Of a stretch of DNA of 64,000 bases, positions 62,852 to 64,000 are shown one piece after another. The position numbers and the translations under genes are program-made. Within the stretch, counting starts at the first letter, position 1; each line of letters starts with the position of its first letter. A model generated the notes under the pieces. The model saw only the letters and a program-made list of their open reading frames with translations. It made no database searches and had not been told where the DNA came from. The stretch is taken from positions 434,001 through 498,000 of the forward strand of contig NZ_JACHCL010000002.1 of the NCBI RefSeq assembly GCF_014200725.1. Direction: 5' to 3'. Source of the DNA: Janthinobacterium silvisoli (GTDB lineage: Bacteria; Pseudomonadota; Gammaproteobacteria; Burkholderiales; Burkholderiaceae_D).

Positions 62852-62867
62852 GCGGCTCTCCTCAAAT

Positions 62868-64000
62868 TTACACGGATGCGGGATCGATTTTTTCCACGTC
62901 GATGCCATATTTGGCAATCGCCTCGCCCACTGTGCTGCGCGGCAACTGCCCTTCGTCAGCCAGCGCCGTCAGGGCGGCCAGCACGATGAAGTGGCAGTCC
63001 ACTTCAAAGAATGTGCGCAGGGACTCGCGTGTATCGGAGCGGCCGAAACCATCGGTGCCCAGGGTGATAAAACGCCGGCCATGCACGAAAGGCCGCACCT
63101 GATCGCCGACGATCTTCATGTAGTCGGTGGCGATCACCAGCGGGCCTTGCCGCTCGGCCAGGCATTGCTGGATATAGGGCACCCGTGGCGCACTGTCCGG
63201 GTGCAGCATATTCCAGCGCTCCGCAGCCAGGCCTTCGCGCCGCACTTCAGTCAGGCTGGTGGCGCTCCAGACGTCGCTGGCCACGCCGAAATCCTGCTGT
63301 AGCAAGTCGGCCGCCGCCATTACCTCGCGCAAGATGGAACCGCTGCCCATCAGTTGCACGCGCGATCCCTTTTCTTGCGGTCCTTGCTGCAAGAGATAAA
63401 GCCCCTTGAGGATGCCCTCCTCGCTGCCTTCCACCATGGCCGGGTGTGGATAGTTTTCGTTGAGCAAAGTGACGTAGTAAAAAATATCTTCCTGTTCGGC
63501 AAACATGCGGCGCATGCCATCCTGGATGATCACCGCCAGCTCATAGGCAAAAGTGGGATCGTAAGAGATGCAGTTGGGAATCACCGATGACAGCACGTGG
63601 CTGTGGCCATCGTCATGCTGCAAACCTTCGCCCATCAAGGTGGTGCGCCCTGAAGTCGCGCCCAGCAAGAAGCCACGCGTGCGGGCGTCGGCTGCGGCCC
63701 AGGCCAGGTCGCCCACGCGCTGCAAGCCAAACATCGAGTAAAAGATGTAGAACGGTATGGTCGCCAGACCGTGGTTGCTGTATGAAGTGCCAGCCGCAAT
63801 CCACGACGAGATCGCGCCCGATTCGTTGATGCCCTCTTGCAAGATCTGCCCATCCCTGGCTTCCTTGTAATAGCTGAGCTGGCCCGCATCCTGCGGCGTG
63901 TACAGCTGGCCCAGATAGGAATGGATGCCGATCTGGCGGAACATGCCTTCCATGCCAAAGGTGCGCGACTCATCGGGCACGATGGGTACGATGATCTTGC
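62868..64000 (-). CDS. aceE: Pyruvate dehydrogenase E1 component (homodimeric AceE type), 3' part
   Basis: C-terminal ~377 residues; the gene continues past the right edge. The frame is open through [78 protein letters not shown] and [20 protein letters not shown], which are AceE signatures. Thiamine-diphosphate enzyme that decarboxylates pyruvate and acetylates the E2 lipoyl domain. Not followed by aceF as is usual; instead a GST gene starts 16 bp later. It may be a second or orphan copy. Confidence 0.9.
   Translation of the reverse strand, partial: KIIVPIVPDESRTFGMEGMFRQIGIHSYLGQLYTPQDAGQLSYYKEARDGQILQEGINESGAISSWIAAGTSYSNHGLATIPFYIFYSMFGLQRVGDLAWAAADARTRGFLLGATSGRTTLMGEGLQHDDGHSHVLSSVIPNCISYDPTFAYELAVIIQDGMRRMFAEQEDIFYYVTLLNENYPHPAMVEGSEEGILKGLYLLQQGPQEKGSRVQLMGSGSILREVMAAADLLQQDFGVASDVWSATSLTEVRREGLAAERWNMLHPDSAPRVPYIQQCLAERQGPLVIATDYMKIVGDQVRPFVHGRRFITLGTDGFGRSDTRESLRTFFEVDCHFIVLAALTALADEGQLPRSTVGEAIAKYGIDVEKIDPASV

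Noticed and set aside
1..64000. tRNA, rRNA, CRISPR, insertion sequence or prophage genes
   Set aside because: No T-loop-like tRNA ends, repeat-spacer arrays, transposases, integrases or phage structural genes were recognised on either strand.

Overview
The window reads as a GC-rich chromosomal segment of a betaproteobacterium. Protein-level resemblance (PhaC/PhaR pair, MSHA-type pilus operon, BamD, RluD, AceE, long hybrid histidine kinase) points to Oxalobacteraceae of the Janthinobacterium / Massilia / Duganella kind; this is a judgement from remembered families, not a search. No tRNA, rRNA, CRISPR array, insertion sequence or phage gene was seen.

Layout. 0-4.2 kb (minus): a sugar uptake operon, GH1 beta-glucosidase then binding protein then two ABC permeases (the last cut by the window edge), behind a clear sigma-70 promoter with a LacI-family palindrome at the start of transcription. 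4.2-7.3 kb: polyhydroxyalkanoate regulator phaR and synthase phaC, with a divergent small membrane protein. 7.3-18.3 kb: mostly housekeeping genes (pgeF, rluD, bamD, yaaA, an orphan PIN protein, an aminotransferase, a degenerate HD-GYP protein, udk, a GNAT acetyltransferase, a LysR regulator, fdx, an esterase) plus two broken genes: a 56-codon fragment of a DegT-type aminotransferase and a frameshifted membrane protein.

18.4-31.5 kb (minus): a nearly complete MSHA-type IV pilus locus, mshE-G-F-A-C-D-O-P followed by mshI-I2-J-K-L-M-N. 31.7-44.2 kb (plus, starting back-to-back with mshE): a second, different type IV filament-like system with its own secretin, TPR protein, GspE-like ATPase, GspF-like platform protein, a fused PilM/PilN-like protein, PilO- and PilP-like proteins and two prepilins. 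It is interleaved with both halves of an ABC-2 type exporter (ATPase at the start, permease near the end) and a conserved unknown protein. I do not recognise this combination as a named system.

44.2-47.5 kb (minus): a two-gene ribosomal peptide locus. It has a LanKC-type (class III) lanthionine synthetase and, just upstream, a 60-residue precursor that I call lanA. The precursor has a leader ending in Gly-Gly and a core made of two near-identical Ser-x-x-Ser-x-x-Cys modules. Its promoter is visible and a Fur-like site may lie in the untranslated leader. This locus and the ABC-linked filament system are the best candidates for undescribed biology here.

47.5-53 kb: a 1498-residue hybrid sensor kinase overlapping a REC-GGDEF diguanylate cyclase. 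53-58.2 kb: an SDR reductase, a divergent LysR regulator, and a four-gene acyl-CoA operon (two acyl-CoA dehydrogenases, two small MaoC hydratases). 58.2-58.8 kb is gene-free and rich in palindromes. 58.8-64 kb: a secreted serine hydrolase, an AspT/YidE-type transporter, a glutathione transferase gene broken by an amber codon, and the 3' part of an aceE-type pyruvate dehydrogenase E1.

Cyclic di-GMP is a recurring theme: a canonical c-di-GMP-binding MshEN domain on MshE, an altered MshEN-like domain on the second ATPase, a diguanylate cyclase, and an HD-GYP protein that has lost its metal-binding doublet.
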